Source: Rhizobium rhizogenes (GTDB lineage Bacteria > Pseudomonadota > Alphaproteobacteria > Rhizobiales > Rhizobiaceae). Taken from it: a stretch of 64,000 bases of DNA. A model generated the notes under the pieces. It was not told where the DNA came from and ran no database searches. It worked only from the letters and a program-made list of their open reading frames with translations. The stretch's first letter is position 1. Each line of letters starts with the position of its first letter. Below, piece after piece: positions 9,882-18,963 of this stretch. The translations under genes were made by a program, and so were the position numbers. The DNA is taken from contig NZ_CP019701.2 of assembly GCF_002005205.3 (NCBI RefSeq), positions 1,054,001-1,118,000 of the forward strand, in the 5' to 3' direction.

Positions 9882-10553
9882 GTGAAATACACATTCGATT
9901 TTGGATGGCTTCTCGAATATTATCCGCAGATAGCCAAGGGCATCGCCGTTACGCTGGAATTGATTGCCATTGGCGGCGTTCTCGGCATCGCACTCGGCAT
10001 TGTCTGCGCCTGGGTGCGCGCACTCGGGCCCAAATGGCTGCGGCCGCCGGTCGCGACCTATGTGGAGCTCATTCGCAACACGCCATTCCTCATACAATTG
10101 TTTTTTATCTTTTTCGGCCTGCCGTCGCTTGGCCTGCAATTGTCGGAACTAAGTGCTGCCAACATCGCCATGGTGGTCAATCTCGGGGCCTATAGCTGCG
10201 AAATCATCCGCGCCGGTATTCAGGCGACGCCGAAGGGACAGTTCGAAGCGGGGGCAAGCCTTGCCATGACCCGTTTCGAAACCTTCCGGCATGTGGTGCT
10301 GGTGCCCTCACTGCAACGCATCTGGCCCGCTCTTTCGTCGCAGGTGGTGATCGTCATGCTCGGCTCGTCGGTCGTCTCACAGATCGCCGCCGAGGACCTG
10401 ACCTTCGCGGCCAATTTTATCCAGTCGCGCACCTTCCGCGCCTTCGAAGCTTACATGGTCTCCACCGTCATTTATCTCGCGCTGGCCATTCTTCTGCGGC
10501 AGGTGCTTGTCGTGGGCGGTAACTTTATCTTTCCGCGCAGGAGTGTCCGATGA
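9882..10553 (+). CDS. Amino-acid ABC transporter permease (first subunit)
   Basis: Inner-membrane permease of the HisM/GlnP type, 223 aa with about five predicted membrane helices. The N-terminal half contains the TYVELIRNTPFLIQLFFIFFG motif of polar amino-acid permeases. The EAA loop that contacts the ATPase is seen as EAGASLAMTRFETFRHVVLPS-like sequence near 120-143. The start codon is GTG at 9882 after an AAGGAAG site. Its stop overlaps the next permease by an ATGA, so the two subunits probably form a heterodimer made in equal amounts. Confidence 0.92.
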   Translation: MKYTFDFGWLLEYYPQIAKGIAVTLELIAIGGVLGIALGIVCAWVRALGPKWLRPPVATYVELIRNTPFLIQLFFIFFGLPSLGLQLSELSAANIAMVVNLGAYSCEIIRAGIQATPKGQFEAGASLAMTRFETFRHVVLVPSLQRIWPALSSQVVIVMLGSSVVSQIAAEDLTFAANFIQSRTFRAFEAYMVSTVIYLALAILLRQVLVVGGNFIFPRRSVR

Positions 10554-11209
10554 TCGAATTCTCCACCTGGGATATTCTCAGAAACCTGCTGCTCGCCACG
10601 CGCTGGACCGTGCTGCTCTCGCTCGTGTCCTTTGCGGGTGGCGGCATGGTGGCGCTGCTTCTGTTGTTCATGCGCATTTCCCGGAAAAAATCGATGCGGG
10701 CTTTCGCGCGTTATTATGTCGAGCTTTTTCAGGGCACGCCGCTTTTGATGCAGCTCTTCATCGCTTTTTTCGGCCTCGGCCTGTTGGGCATCGACGTGCC
10801 GGCCTGGCTGGCTGCGGGCCTGACGCTGATATTGTGGGCGGCAGCCTTCCTGACTGAAATCTGGCGCGGCTGCGTCGAATCCGTCGCGAAAGGCCAATGG
10901 GAGGCATCGGCAAGCCTTGCCATGGGCCGCCTGCAGCAGATGCGTTATGTCATCCTGCCGCAGGCCATGCGGGTCGCCATTCCGCCGACCGTCGGTTTCT
11001 TCGTGCAGGTCATCAAGGGAACGGCCGTGACTTCGATCATCGGTTTCGTGGAACTGTCCAAGGCCGGCACGGTGGTCACCAACGCCACCTTCCAGCCCTT
11101 CACCGTTTATGGCCTCGTCGCCCTCATCTATTTCGCGCTGTGCTGGCCTCTGTCGAAGAGCAGCCAGATCCTCGAAAGGAAACTTAATGTCGCTCATCGA
11201 AATCACTGA
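10550..11209 (+). CDS. Amino-acid ABC transporter permease (second subunit)
   Basis: Second HisQ/GlnP-type permease, 219 aa. It carries the RYYVELFQGTPLLMQLFIAFFG motif and an EAA loop (GQWEASASLAMGRLQQMRYV) near 117-140, followed by an ILPQAMR segment. It overlaps the first permease by 4 bp and the ATPase gene by 23 bp. Two distinct permeases with one binding protein and one ATPase is the standard layout for polar amino-acid importers. Confidence 0.92.
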   Translation: MIEFSTWDILRNLLLATRWTVLLSLVSFAGGGMVALLLLFMRISRKKSMRAFARYYVELFQGTPLLMQLFIAFFGLGLLGIDVPAWLAAGLTLILWAAAFLTEIWRGCVESVAKGQWEASASLAMGRLQQMRYVILPQAMRVAIPPTVGFFVQVIKGTAVTSIIGFVELSKAGTVVTNATFQPFTVYGLVALIYFALCWPLSKSSQILERKLNVAHRNH

Positions 11210-11921
11210 AGTCCGTAAAAGCTATGGCAGTAACGAGGTTCTGAAGGGCATTAATCTCGATGTGGAGCCTGGTGAGGTCATCGCCATCATCGGCAAGAGC
11301 GGATCGGGCAAATCGACCTTGCTTCGCTGCATCAACGGGCTGGAGACGATTTCGGCCGGTTCCATCTCGGTTGCCGGCGCGCAGCTTCTCGAAGACGATC
11401 TGCATCTGAAAGCCCTGCGACTGAAGGTCGGCATGATCTTCCAGCAGTTCAACCTCTTCCCGCACCAGACCGTTGGCGGCAACGTCATGCTGTCGCAGAC
11501 CGTGGTGAAGAAGACGCCGAAACCGGAGGCGGAGGCCGTTGCCCGCAAGATGCTGGAACGGGTCGGGCTGGCGCATAAGTTCGATGCCTATCCCGATGAA
11601 TTGTCGGGCGGCCAGCAGCAGCGCGTCGCCATTGCGCGGGCGCTTGCCATGCAGCCGATCGCGCTGCTCTGCGACGAGATCACCTCGGCGCTCGATCCCG
11701 AACTGGTCGCGGAAGTGCTGGCTGTCGTTCGTGAACTCGCCGCCGAAGGCATGACGCTCCTGATGGTGACGCATGAGATGAAATTTGCGCGCGACGTCTG
11801 CTCCCGCGTCGTCTTCATGCATGAGGGCAGGGTGCATGAAATAGGCCCGCCGGAAGAGGTGTTCTCCAATCCCGCAACACCCGAACTCAAGCAGTTCCTG
11901 GGCGTTGCGGCGCGCCACTGA
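11187..11921 (+). CDS. Amino-acid ABC transporter ATP-binding protein
   Basis: ATPase of the GlnQ/HisP family, 244 aa. It has the Walker A motif GKSGSGKST (about 37-45), Q-loop FQQFNLFPH, ABC signature LSGGQQQR, Walker B LLCDEITSALD and the switch histidine in VTHEM. The start at 11187 follows GAAAGGA and lies inside the end of the second permease; an upstream ATG in the same frame would add 26 unrelated residues. This is the last gene of the regulator and importer operon, which ends at a shared hairpin facing gltA. Confidence 0.95.
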   Translation: MSLIEITEVRKSYGSNEVLKGINLDVEPGEVIAIIGKSGSGKSTLLRCINGLETISAGSISVAGAQLLEDDLHLKALRLKVGMIFQQFNLFPHQTVGGNVMLSQTVVKKTPKPEAEAVARKMLERVGLAHKFDAYPDELSGGQQQRVAIARALAMQPIALLCDEITSALDPELVAEVLAVVRELAAEGMTLLMVTHEMKFARDVCSRVVFMHEGRVHEIGPPEEVFSNPATPELKQFLGVAARH

Positions 11922-11947
11922 GAACCATTCGGATGTTCAACAAAATA

Positions 11948-11973
11948 GGCCGGCGGGTGAAAACCTGCCGGCC
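11948..11973. terminator. Bidirectional terminator between ABC operon and gltA
   Basis: A 10-bp stem (GGCCGGCGGG with CCTGCCGGCC, one G-U pair) closes a TGAAAA loop. T-rich tracts follow on both strands (TTTGATCTT on plus, TATTTTG on minus). It lies between the converging ATPase gene and gltA, so it can end both transcripts. Confidence 0.75.
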
Positions 11974-11997
11974 TTTGATCTTAGAGGGTTTCGCGGC

Positions 11998-13287
11998 TTA
12001 GCGCTTGGAAACCGGAACGTAGTCGCGCTTGCCGGCGCCCGTGTAGAGCTGGCGCGGACGGCCGATGCGCTGCTGCGGATCCTCGATCATTTCGTTCCAC
12101 TGGGCGATCCAGCCGACGGTGCGGGCGAGAGCGAAGAGAACGGTGAACATGGTCGTGGGGAAGCCGAGCGCCTTCAGCGTGATGCCCGAATAGAAGTCGA
12201 CATTCGGGTAAAGCTTCTTTTCGACGAAGTAGGGGTCGGAAAGGGCGATCTTTTCCAGTTCCAGCGCGACCTGCATGATCGGATCGTCGGAGTTGCCGGT
12301 GGCTTCCAGCACTTCGTACATCGTCTTTTGCATGATCTTGGCGCGCGGGTCGTAGTTCTTGTAGACGCGGTGGCCAAAGCCCATCAGGCGGAACGGGTCG
12401 TTCTTGTCCTTGGCGCGGGCGATATATTCCGGAATGCGGTCAACCGTGCCGATTTCGTTGAGCATGTTGAGCGCCGCTTCGTTGGCACCGCCGTGAGCCG
12501 GGCCCCAGAGGCAGGCGATGCCAGCCGCGATACAGGCGAACGGGTTCGCACCCGAGGAGCCGGCAAGACGCACCGTGGAGGTGGAGGCGTTCTGCTCGTG
12601 ATCGGCATGCAGGATGAAGATGCGATCCATGGCGCGGGCCAGAACCGGATCGACCTTGTATTCCTCGCACGGCACGGCAAAGCACATGTGCAGGAAGTTG
12701 GAGGCGTAATCGAGATCGTTCTTCGGGTAAACGAAGGGCTGGCCGATATGGTATTTGTAGGCCATGGCGGCGATCGTCGGCATCTTGGCGATCATGCGCA
12801 GCGAAGCGACCATGCGCTGGTGCGGATCGGTGATGTCGGTCGAGTCGTGATAGAAGGCCGAGAGAGCGCCGACCGTGCCGCACATGACGGCCATCGGATG
12901 CGCATCGCGGCGATAGCCGGTGAAGAAGCGGCTCATCTGCTCATGCACCATGGTGTGGCGCGTGACGCGGGTGTCGAAATCCTTCTTCTGCGCGGCCGTC
13001 GGCAGTTCGCCGTAAAGCAGCAGGTAGCAGGTTTCAAGGAAATCGCCCTGTTCGGCAAGCTGCTCGATCGGGAATCCGCGATGCAAAAGAACGCCTTCGT
13101 CACCGTCAATATAGGTGATCTTGGATTCGCAGGAGGCCGTCGACGTGAAACCCGGGTCGTAGGTGAAGGAGCCCGTGTGTTTGTACAGCGTGCCGATATC
13201 GACGACGCTCGGCCCGATCGTGCCTTCCCTGACCGGGAGTTCGACCTGTTTATCGCCAAGTGTCACTGTAGCGCTTTTTTCCGTCAT
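11998..13287 (-). CDS. gltA: Citrate synthase (type II)
   Basis: Condenses acetyl-CoA and oxaloacetate at the entry of the TCA cycle. The protein has 429 aa, the size of the NADH-sensitive hexameric Gram-negative type. The catalytic histidine signature [14 protein letters not shown] is clear near 305-318. A second conserved histidine lies in [11 protein letters not shown] near 265, and the GCN4-like N-terminal beta domain (residues 1-60) is present. A good ribosome site (GGAGGAT) precedes the ATG. It is transcribed opposite to its neighbours; the 203 bp between its start and comEC must hold its promoter. Confidence 0.97.
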   Translation of the reverse strand: MTEKSATVTLGDKQVELPVREGTIGPSVVDIGTLYKHTGSFTYDPGFTSTASCESKITYIDGDEGVLLHRGFPIEQLAEQGDFLETCYLLLYGELPTAAQKKDFDTRVTRHTMVHEQMSRFFTGYRRDAHPMAVMCGTVGALSAFYHDSTDITDPHQRMVASLRMIAKMPTIAAMAYKYHIGQPFVYPKNDLDYASNFLHMCFAVPCEEYKVDPVLARAMDRIFILHADHEQNASTSTVRLAGSSGANPFACIAAGIACLWGPAHGGANEAALNMLNEIGTVDRIPEYIARAKDKNDPFRLMGFGHRVYKNYDPRAKIMQKTMYEVLEATGNSDDPIMQVALELEKIALSDPYFVEKKLYPNVDFYSGITLKALGFPTTMFTVLFALARTVGWIAQWNEMIEDPQQRIGRPRQLYTGAGKRDYVPVSKR

Positions 13288-13489
13288 ACTGATCCTCCGA
13301 AAACATGCGGGTGGGGGCGTTGAGACACGCCCCGCGGTTAAGCGTCTACCGATTAGCTATATGATCCTTGCGCCGATGCCAAGCTATTCGAAGGTCAAAT
13401 TGTGCATTGCGGCAAACGCAATTACGCTGCCCGCGGCTTTATCGGCCACGGCAATTCAATCTCGGTCAACGCACCGTTAAAGGAAGGGA

Positions 13490-16030
13490 TTGCAATCCTC
13501 CGCGCCTGCCTGCAAACCTGTTTCCGGTGCGGCAGGGGCGCGGCGCGGATTGCTTGATCAAGGGGAAAAACAGCATTTCGGATATGCCGAAACGATGCGG
13601 GGCACCTTGCCCGGCACGCATGAAATCCTGTTTCCCGTTTGTCGCACCGGCGATGTCGCTGCCCACGATCTGCCGGCTCCTGTTCCCCGGCGCGAGCTGA
13701 AGGCCGCCATCGTCGAAAAACTCGCCGCCTGTCTCGCCGAGGAGCGGGCATTCGGCCATGGTTTCCTGTTCATTCCCGTCATGATCGGCTGTGGCGCGAT
13801 CCTGTGGTTTTCTCTGGATGTCACGCCATCGTCGTCCGTTCTGGCAATCGCATTCCTGCTTGCCGCCGGTCTGGCACTTTTTCGTCGATATGATACCGGC
13901 CTGTCGGCGGCGAGTTGCAGCATCGTCGCTTTTCTGTTGCTGGGCATGCTTCTGGCCGATCTCGAAACGAGGCGTGCCGGCACCGTGGTGCTGGATACAC
14001 CCGTTACCACCACCATCACCGGTACGGTGACACGCCGGGAGGTCGATGCGCGCGGCGACTGGCGATATATGGTGAGACTTGCCGCGACGGAGGCGCCGAA
14101 ACTGTCGCGCCCGCCGGAAAGGGTATCGCTGCTTGCGCGCGGCGGCGGTGAGCCGGTCGCACTTGGCGCCACCATTCGCGGCAAGGCGCGGCTTTCGCCG
14201 CCCTCCGGTCCGGCCCTGCCGGGGCTGAATGATTTCGCTTTCGCCTCCTACTTCAAAGGCGTGGGCGCGACGGGATTTTTCTACAAGCCACCCCGGATGG
14301 TAATGTCACCGAAAAGTGAGGTTGCGGCTGCGACAGGTTTGCTTGAATGGGCCGATATGCGCCTTTATGGCCTTCGCAGCGCCATTGCCGAACGCATCCG
14401 CGGCACGATTGGCGGCGATGCCGGCGCTTTTGCCGCCTCCATAGTCACCGATGAGAGACAGGCCATATCGGCCGGAACCATGGAGGCGCTGAGGCTTTCC
14501 GGCCTTGCGCATATCGTCGCCATATCCGGGCTCAACATGGCGCTGGCCGCCGGCATCTTCTTCGTCGGCCTTCGGCTGGGCTTCAGCCTGTTTCCCGCCT
14601 TTGCGCAGCGCTGGCCCGTCAAGAAGATTTCGGCTTTCGCCGCTCTCCTGATGACGCTCGCCTATTATCTGATTTCCGGTTTTGCCGTCTCTGCCGAACG
14701 CGCCTGGCTGATGATGTCGGTGATGCTGATCGCTGTCCTTTTCGATCAACCCTCGCTCAGCCTCCGGAATGTCGCGCTTTCCGCCTTGGTCATTCTTGCG
14801 CTTTCACCTTCGGAAATCATGGGGCCGAGTTTTCAGATGTCCTTTGCCGCGACCATCGCGCTGGTATCCGCCTATGCCTGGTGGAGCCGCCGGCGCAGCG
14901 ATCACGAGCGGCTGTCGATCGGTCGCAGACCGGCATGGATGAGGGCAGGGGAAGCGGCAGGGGCCATCATCGGCGGCGTCATCGTCACATCGCTGATTGG
15001 CGGGCTTTCGACAGCGATCTATTCGGCCGAACATTTCCACCGTGTCACCACCTATGGACTGTTCGCCAATCTGGCCGCCATGCCGCTGATGTCGCTGGTC
15101 GTCATGCCTTTCGGTCTCGTCGCCATGCTGCTGATGCCCTTCGGGCTCGATGCCCCGTTCCTGAAGGTTATGGGATATGGCATGGCGCTTGTCATCGAGG
15201 TTGCGGGGGAGGTCGCGTCCTGGGGTGGCAGCGCTGCGACAGGTCGGCCGCATGGCTGGTTCATCGGCCTTGCTTCCTCCGGTTTCCTGCTGCTGACGCT
15301 GCTGCGCAGCCGGCTGGCCCTGCTTGGCATCCCGGTTCTGCTCGTCGCTTTCGGGCTGTCGGCGACCATGGCCTATCGCGATGCGCCCGACCTGCTCATT
15401 CACGAGGACGGTGAACTGGTCGCGCTGCTGGAGGACGGCAAGGTCTATACGACAAAGACACGGCCGCAGGGTTTCGTTTATGGCCAGTGGCAAAGAGCAT
15501 TGCTCTTACCGGAACAGCCCGTGCCGCCGGCCATCGTCAAAACCGGGACGGCGCCGACCCGTGTGGCTTTCGCCGCAAGGCCGAAACTGACCTTGCAGGA
15601 GCTGAGCGCCGTTGCACGGCAGATGACGGCGGCCCTGAAAGATGCCGAGCCGGGTGTCTTCACCTGCGTGAGAGGCATATGGTGCGTGGCGCGCGCAGGC
15701 AGCGGCGAATGGATCGTCGTTCTTGAGGACGGCCGGTTTGCCGGAAAAGCCTGCGACATCGCCGATATAGTCGTTGTTTCCCGCAGAACCTCGTTTTCGC
15801 AGTGCCGCTCGGGAGCGCTGCTGCTCAACCGTGATATTCTGCGGCGTATCGGTTCGGTGGAAATGAACTTTGCCGGCAGCGAGCAGTCCGCGGTGGTCGG
15901 AAGGCTGCGCGCAGCCATCTCAGGGGTGGACAGGCCGTGGAGCGAACACCGCTATTATGACTGGAAGAGCGGCCGTTTCGAGCACGATGTACCCGAAAAG
16001 GTCCGGCAGCTGCTGGCGACGTCGCAGTGA
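13490..16030 (+). CDS. comEC: ComEC/Rec2-family DNA-uptake channel protein with degenerate C-terminal domain
   Basis: Large polytopic membrane protein (846 aa from the TTG at 13490, which follows AGGAAGGG). After about 85 residues comes a membrane segment and DUF4131 domain (about 90-270). The Competence domain follows, with the hallmark GLAHIVAISGLNMALAAG near 340-357 and about eight further helices. ComEC carries single-stranded DNA across the inner membrane in transformable bacteria. The C-terminal 200 residues sit where the metallo-beta-lactamase domain normally is, but no HxHxDH metal motif is present. Natural transformation is not typical of this lineage, so the role is uncertain. The start is also uncertain; ATG at 13595 is an alternative. 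Confidence 0.85.
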   Translation: MQSSAPACKPVSGAAGARRGLLDQGEKQHFGYAETMRGTLPGTHEILFPVCRTGDVAAHDLPAPVPRRELKAAIVEKLAACLAEERAFGHGFLFIPVMIGCGAILWFSLDVTPSSSVLAIAFLLAAGLALFRRYDTGLSAASCSIVAFLLLGMLLADLETRRAGTVVLDTPVTTTITGTVTRREVDARGDWRYMVRLAATEAPKLSRPPERVSLLARGGGEPVALGATIRGKARLSPPSGPALPGLNDFAFASYFKGVGATGFFYKPPRMVMSPKSEVAAATGLLEWADMRLYGLRSAIAERIRGTIGGDAGAFAASIVTDERQAISAGTMEALRLSGLAHIVAISGLNMALAAGIFFVGLRLGFSLFPAFAQRWPVKKISAFAALLMTLAYYLISGFAVSAERAWLMMSVMLIAVLFDQPSLSLRNVALSALVILALSPSEIMGPSFQMSFAATIALVSAYAWWSRRRSDHERLSIGRRPAWMRAGEAAGAIIGGVIVTSLIGGLSTAIYSAEHFHRVTTYGLFANLAAMPLMSLVVMPFGLVAMLLMPFGLDAPFLKVMGYGMALVIEVAGEVASWGGSAATGRPHGWFIGLASSGFLLLTLLRSRLALLGIPVLLVAFGLSATMAYRDAPDLLIHEDGELVALLEDGKVYTTKTRPQGFVYGQWQRALLLPEQPVPPAIVKTGTAPTRVAFAARPKLTLQELSAVARQMTAALKDAEPGVFTCVRGIWCVARAGSGEWIVVLEDGRFAGKACDIADIVVVSRRTSFSQCRSGALLLNRDILRRIGSVEMNFAGSEQSAVVGRLRAAISGVDRPWSEHRYYDWKSGRFEHDVPEKVRQLLATSQ

Positions 16031-16049
16031 CCATCGCCAGCACAGGTCC

Positions 16050-16727
16050 TCAGGCCTTCAGGCGAAGATCGGCAGTCAACTCGCCAATACCGCCGATCTC
16101 TTCTTCATGCGCCGTATCGCGCCAGATTTCCTTCAATCCGGCCTCATACCATTCGCGCATGGCGGGCAGGGCGAGCAGCCGGTCGCAATAGGTTTTCGCG
16201 CCCGGTGAAAGATCGGCACCATAGGTCTGGAAACGGAATGCGACAGGGCAAAAGAAAGCGTCCACCGCCGTGAATTTCTGACCGGCAAGGTAGGGGCCGC
16301 CGAATTTTGTCAACCCTTCGCTCCACAGCGTATCGATGCGCTTGATATCGGCCGCAAGCCCGGCATCGCCGCCTTTCGGCTTGACCCGAATGCCGACCGA
16401 CATCGGATAGAGATTGCGCAGCGAGGAAAAGCCGGCATGCATTTCGCTCGCAGCCGAACGCGACCATGCCCGGGCCTGCTTGTCGCTCGCCCAGATACCC
16501 TGATGTCTTTCCGCCAGATATTCGGCGATCGACAGCGATTCCCATATCGTCACTCCCTCGTCGACAAGGCAGGGCACCTTGCCCGTCGGCGAAAAGCTGG
16601 AGAAGGCGACGCCTTCGCCGAACGGAACGAGTTTCTCATCGAAGGCGATACCGAGCGTGCGCATCAGGACCCACGGCCGCAGCGACCATGAGGAATAGTT
16701 CTTGTTGGCGATATAAAGATCATACAT
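16050..16727 (-). CDS. Glutathione S-transferase family protein
   Basis: Soluble 225-aa GST. The N-terminal thioredoxin-like domain (1-80) begins MYDLYIANKNYSSWSLRPW, where the serine cluster at 11-13 is the likely glutathione-activating site. The conserved cis-proline region is GKVPCLVDEGVTIWESLSI. The all-helical C-terminal domain covers about 90-220. The start at 16727 follows GGGAG; an open frame continues upstream to 16841 but lacks homology. It converges on comEC with a 19-bp gap. The substrate is unknown. A perfect palindrome lies 120 bp upstream of its start. Confidence 0.88.
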   Translation of the reverse strand: MYDLYIANKNYSSWSLRPWVLMRTLGIAFDEKLVPFGEGVAFSSFSPTGKVPCLVDEGVTIWESLSIAEYLAERHQGIWASDKQARAWSRSAASEMHAGFSSLRNLYPMSVGIRVKPKGGDAGLAADIKRIDTLWSEGLTKFGGPYLAGQKFTAVDAFFCPVAFRFQTYGADLSPGAKTYCDRLLALPAMREWYEAGLKEIWRDTAHEEEIGGIGELTADLRLKA

Positions 16728-16849
16728 GGCTTGTCTCCCGGATATGACGCGCATTTCTATACCTGTCGGAGCACTGTGGAATATCGAAAATAATCCATGG
16801 CACCCATAAACGCCTTTGATGAGTGGCGGCGGGCTGCTCAACGATAAAT

Positions 16850-16865
16850 GTCACCATTTGGTGAC
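16850..16865. promoter_or_regulatory. Perfect palindrome in the GST-lexA gap, possible operator
   Basis: GTCACCATTTGGTGAC has 7-bp perfect arms around TT, which is operator-like symmetry. It lies about 120 bp upstream of the GST start, within the 420-bp gap between the GST gene and lexA. That gap otherwise holds nothing I recognise: one plus-strand reading frame (16816-17352) runs through it but looks like a chance frame crossing the lexA end. Confidence 0.4.
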
Positions 16866-17107
16866 GGATGGGCGTCAAGCCCATCACACGGGCCGGAACC
16901 TCGCGGCGTTACGGAAATTCCATGCGGATGACGCAGGGAACGCAACAGGCCGGGCTAAAATCGAAGCCGCAATATCATATGAAGACCGCAGCCGATGTTC
17001 AGCGATACGGAATGAAACCGCTCCCGGGATGAATGTGTCAGCCCGGCATCCACATAGTCAGCCAACGTGCGGAATTGCCGCCATCCTCAATGGATATCTC
17101 TTCACCT

Positions 17108-17122
17108 GGGCGATGTTCGCCC
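17108..17122 (-). terminator. Weak hairpin downstream of lexA
   Basis: GGGCGA and TCGCCC form a 6-bp stem with a 3-base loop just past the lexA stop on the minus strand. There is no T-run after it, so at best it is a weak or Rho-assisted terminator. Confidence 0.3.
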
Positions 17123-17146
17123 CGAGAAGATGGCGGCCTCTACGGA

Positions 17147-17869
17147 TCAATGGTAACGGCGGATCAGTCCAACCAGTTTGCCCTGAATTTTCACCCGGTC
17201 CGGCCCGAATATGCGGGTCTCATAGGCAGGATTGGCCGCTTCCAGCGCGATGGAGGCGCCCTTGCGGCGGAAGCGCTTCAGCGTCGCTTCCTCGTCATCC
17301 ACCAGCGCCACGACAATATCGCCGGGGCTGGCGGTATTGCCATTGCGGATGATGACGGTGTCACCATCGAAAATGCCGGCCTCGATCATCGAATCGCCCT
17401 TGACCTCGAGAGCGTAGTGTTCGCCCGAGCCCAGCATGTCCACCGGTACGGCCACATCATGGGTATTGTTCTGGATGGCGGAAATCGGAACGCCGGCAGC
17501 GATGCGGCCCATGACCGGCACGGTAACGGCTCCGCCGAGATCGTTGGCGGGCGCCTTGGGGGCAGGGGCCGGTTCCGGCGCTTTTGGCTTGCCGAGACTG
17601 CCTTCGATGACGCTCGGTGAAAAGCCGCGCTGCGGCCGTGCACCCGGCGTATAGGCCTCAGGCAACTTGATCACTTCCAGCGCTCGCGCCCTATTCGGTA
17701 GCCGGCGAATGAAACCGCGCTCTTCGAGGGCGGTGATCAGCCGGTGGATGCCGGATTTGGAGGCGAGATCGAGTGCGTCCTTCATTTCATCGAAGGAGGG
17801 CGGCACGCCGGACTCTTTCATTCGTTCATGAATGAAGAGAAGCAATTCCTGCTGTTTGCGCGTGAGCAT
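17147..17869 (-). CDS. lexA: SOS repressor LexA
   Basis: Repressor of DNA-damage genes that self-cleaves when RecA is activated. The winged helix-turn-helix covers about 1-65. The cleavage bond is Ala125-Gly126 in RIAAGVP, and the catalytic dyad is Ser160 (VKGDSM) and Lys198 (EATLKRF). At 240 aa it is longer than E. coli LexA (202 aa) because of an Ala/Pro-rich linker (about 70-112), common in Rhizobiales. A LexA box lies 64-78 bp upstream of its start, supporting autoregulation. Confidence 0.97.
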   Translation of the reverse strand: MLTRKQQELLLFIHERMKESGVPPSFDEMKDALDLASKSGIHRLITALEERGFIRRLPNRARALEVIKLPEAYTPGARPQRGFSPSVIEGSLGKPKAPEPAPAPKAPANDLGGAVTVPVMGRIAAGVPISAIQNNTHDVAVPVDMLGSGEHYALEVKGDSMIEAGIFDGDTVIIRNGNTASPGDIVVALVDDEEATLKRFRRKGASIALEAANPAYETRIFGPDRVKIQGKLVGLIRRYH

Positions 17870-17921
17870 GAGGAAAACACCCTTGAGAATCGTAGTGGAG
17901 GTCGCGAAACAAATACAGAAC

Positions 17922-17947
17922 GAACACTATATGTTCCATATGTGTTC
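17922..17947 (-). promoter_or_regulatory. LexA (SOS) box upstream of lexA
   Basis: GTTC-N7-GTTC is present at 17933-17947 (GTTCCATATGTGTTC), matching the direct-repeat SOS box known for alphaproteobacteria. A GAAC at 17922-17925 also pairs with the first GTTC as an inverted repeat, so three half-sites are in phase at 11-bp spacing. It lies between lexA and the divergent VOC gene and could in principle affect both, but lexA is the obvious target. Confidence 0.85.
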
Positions 17948-18081
17948 CGCAATCCCCTAAAATTTCGTGAAGCTGCCATCTGTTGTTTTGATGATTTGCC
18001 TGAAAGCACGCAATTGTGCTTTTCTGCCGCCGGGACTGTTCCGGTGTCGCCTTGCCGGACCCGACAGCAGGAAGCAGGAAA

Positions 18082-18963
18082 ATGACGAAACCCTATCGCG
18101 TCGACCATCTCGTACTGCCCGTCGAGCGTCTCGACGTCGCCGCCAGTCGCCTTGCAAACCTTGGGTTTACGGTCGCGCCGACGGCTCTCCATCCGTTCGG
18201 CACACACAATGCCTGCGTTTTTTTCTCCGACGGCACCTATCTGGAGCCGCTCGCAATTGCTGACCCGGCTAAATATAACGCCTCGATTGGCGGAGGAGAT
18301 GTGTTCACCGGGCGGGATCATGCCTTTCGGAAACACGCCGGAGGGGAGGGGGTTTCCGCTCTCGTCGCTGCAACCGAAGACGCCCTTGGGGATCACGACC
18401 GATTCGTGGCGTCCGGTCTGACGGCCGGTAATGTCTTTGAATTTTCGCGTCCGGTCAAAATGCCGGACGGTTCGCAGAGCGAGGCAGCCTTCCGGCTGGC
18501 TTTTGCTGCGAGCGGTTCCGCTGCGGATTTCTTCCTGTTCAGCTGCCAGCGGCTGCAGGCCCTGCCGGGCGACCGCTCGGCGCTGGAGCGCCATGCCAAT
18601 GGCGTGTCCGGTCTCAGCGAGATCGTCCTGTTTGTCGGTGATGATCCGAATGCCGCACGCCTGATAGAGACGGTTTTTGGCTGCGGCGGCAAAATATCAC
18701 CGGACGGTGATGTGGTTTTCGCAACCGGCAATGCGTGCATAAGATTGACTGAGAAGCCAGTCTTCAATGGATATGCGCTGAATGTTGCCGGGCAGGGTGA
18801 TGCTGGACTGCGCGGCGCGGGCATCGTCCTTTCCGTCGGCGATCTTGCCGTGACAGCGGCGGCGCTTGCTGCTAATGGCGTGTTCTGCATGGAAACGGGC
18901 GGCCGTCTGGTGGTGCCCGCAGCACCCGGCCAGGGCGTTGCCTTCGCCTTCGAGGAAAAATAA
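18082..18963 (+). CDS. VOC-superfamily (glyoxalase-like domain) protein
   Basis: A 293-aa protein starting [21 protein letters not shown], the N-terminal pattern of the glyoxalase-like VOC fold. An [17 protein letters not shown] segment near 37-53 carries candidate metal ligands. A second, weaker VOC module follows from about 180. The start at 18082 follows GCAGGAA; the upstream extension to 18016 lacks homology. Its stop overlaps the kdsA start by one base, so the two are translationally coupled. Enzymatic function is unknown; VOC proteins include lyases, isomerases and dioxygenases. Confidence 0.8.
   Translation: MTKPYRVDHLVLPVERLDVAASRLANLGFTVAPTALHPFGTHNACVFFSDGTYLEPLAIADPAKYNASIGGGDVFTGRDHAFRKHAGGEGVSALVAATEDALGDHDRFVASGLTAGNVFEFSRPVKMPDGSQSEAAFRLAFAASGSAADFFLFSCQRLQALPGDRSALERHANGVSGLSEIVLFVGDDPNAARLIETVFGCGGKISPDGDVVFATGNACIRLTEKPVFNGYALNVAGQGDAGLRGAGIVLSVGDLAVTAAALAANGVFCMETGGRLVVPAAPGQGVAFAFEEK

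Noticed and set aside
16816..17352. Plus-strand open frame in the GST-lexA gap
   Set aside because: It runs into the antisense of lexA, has no ribosome site or recognisable domain, and its composition is not protein-like.
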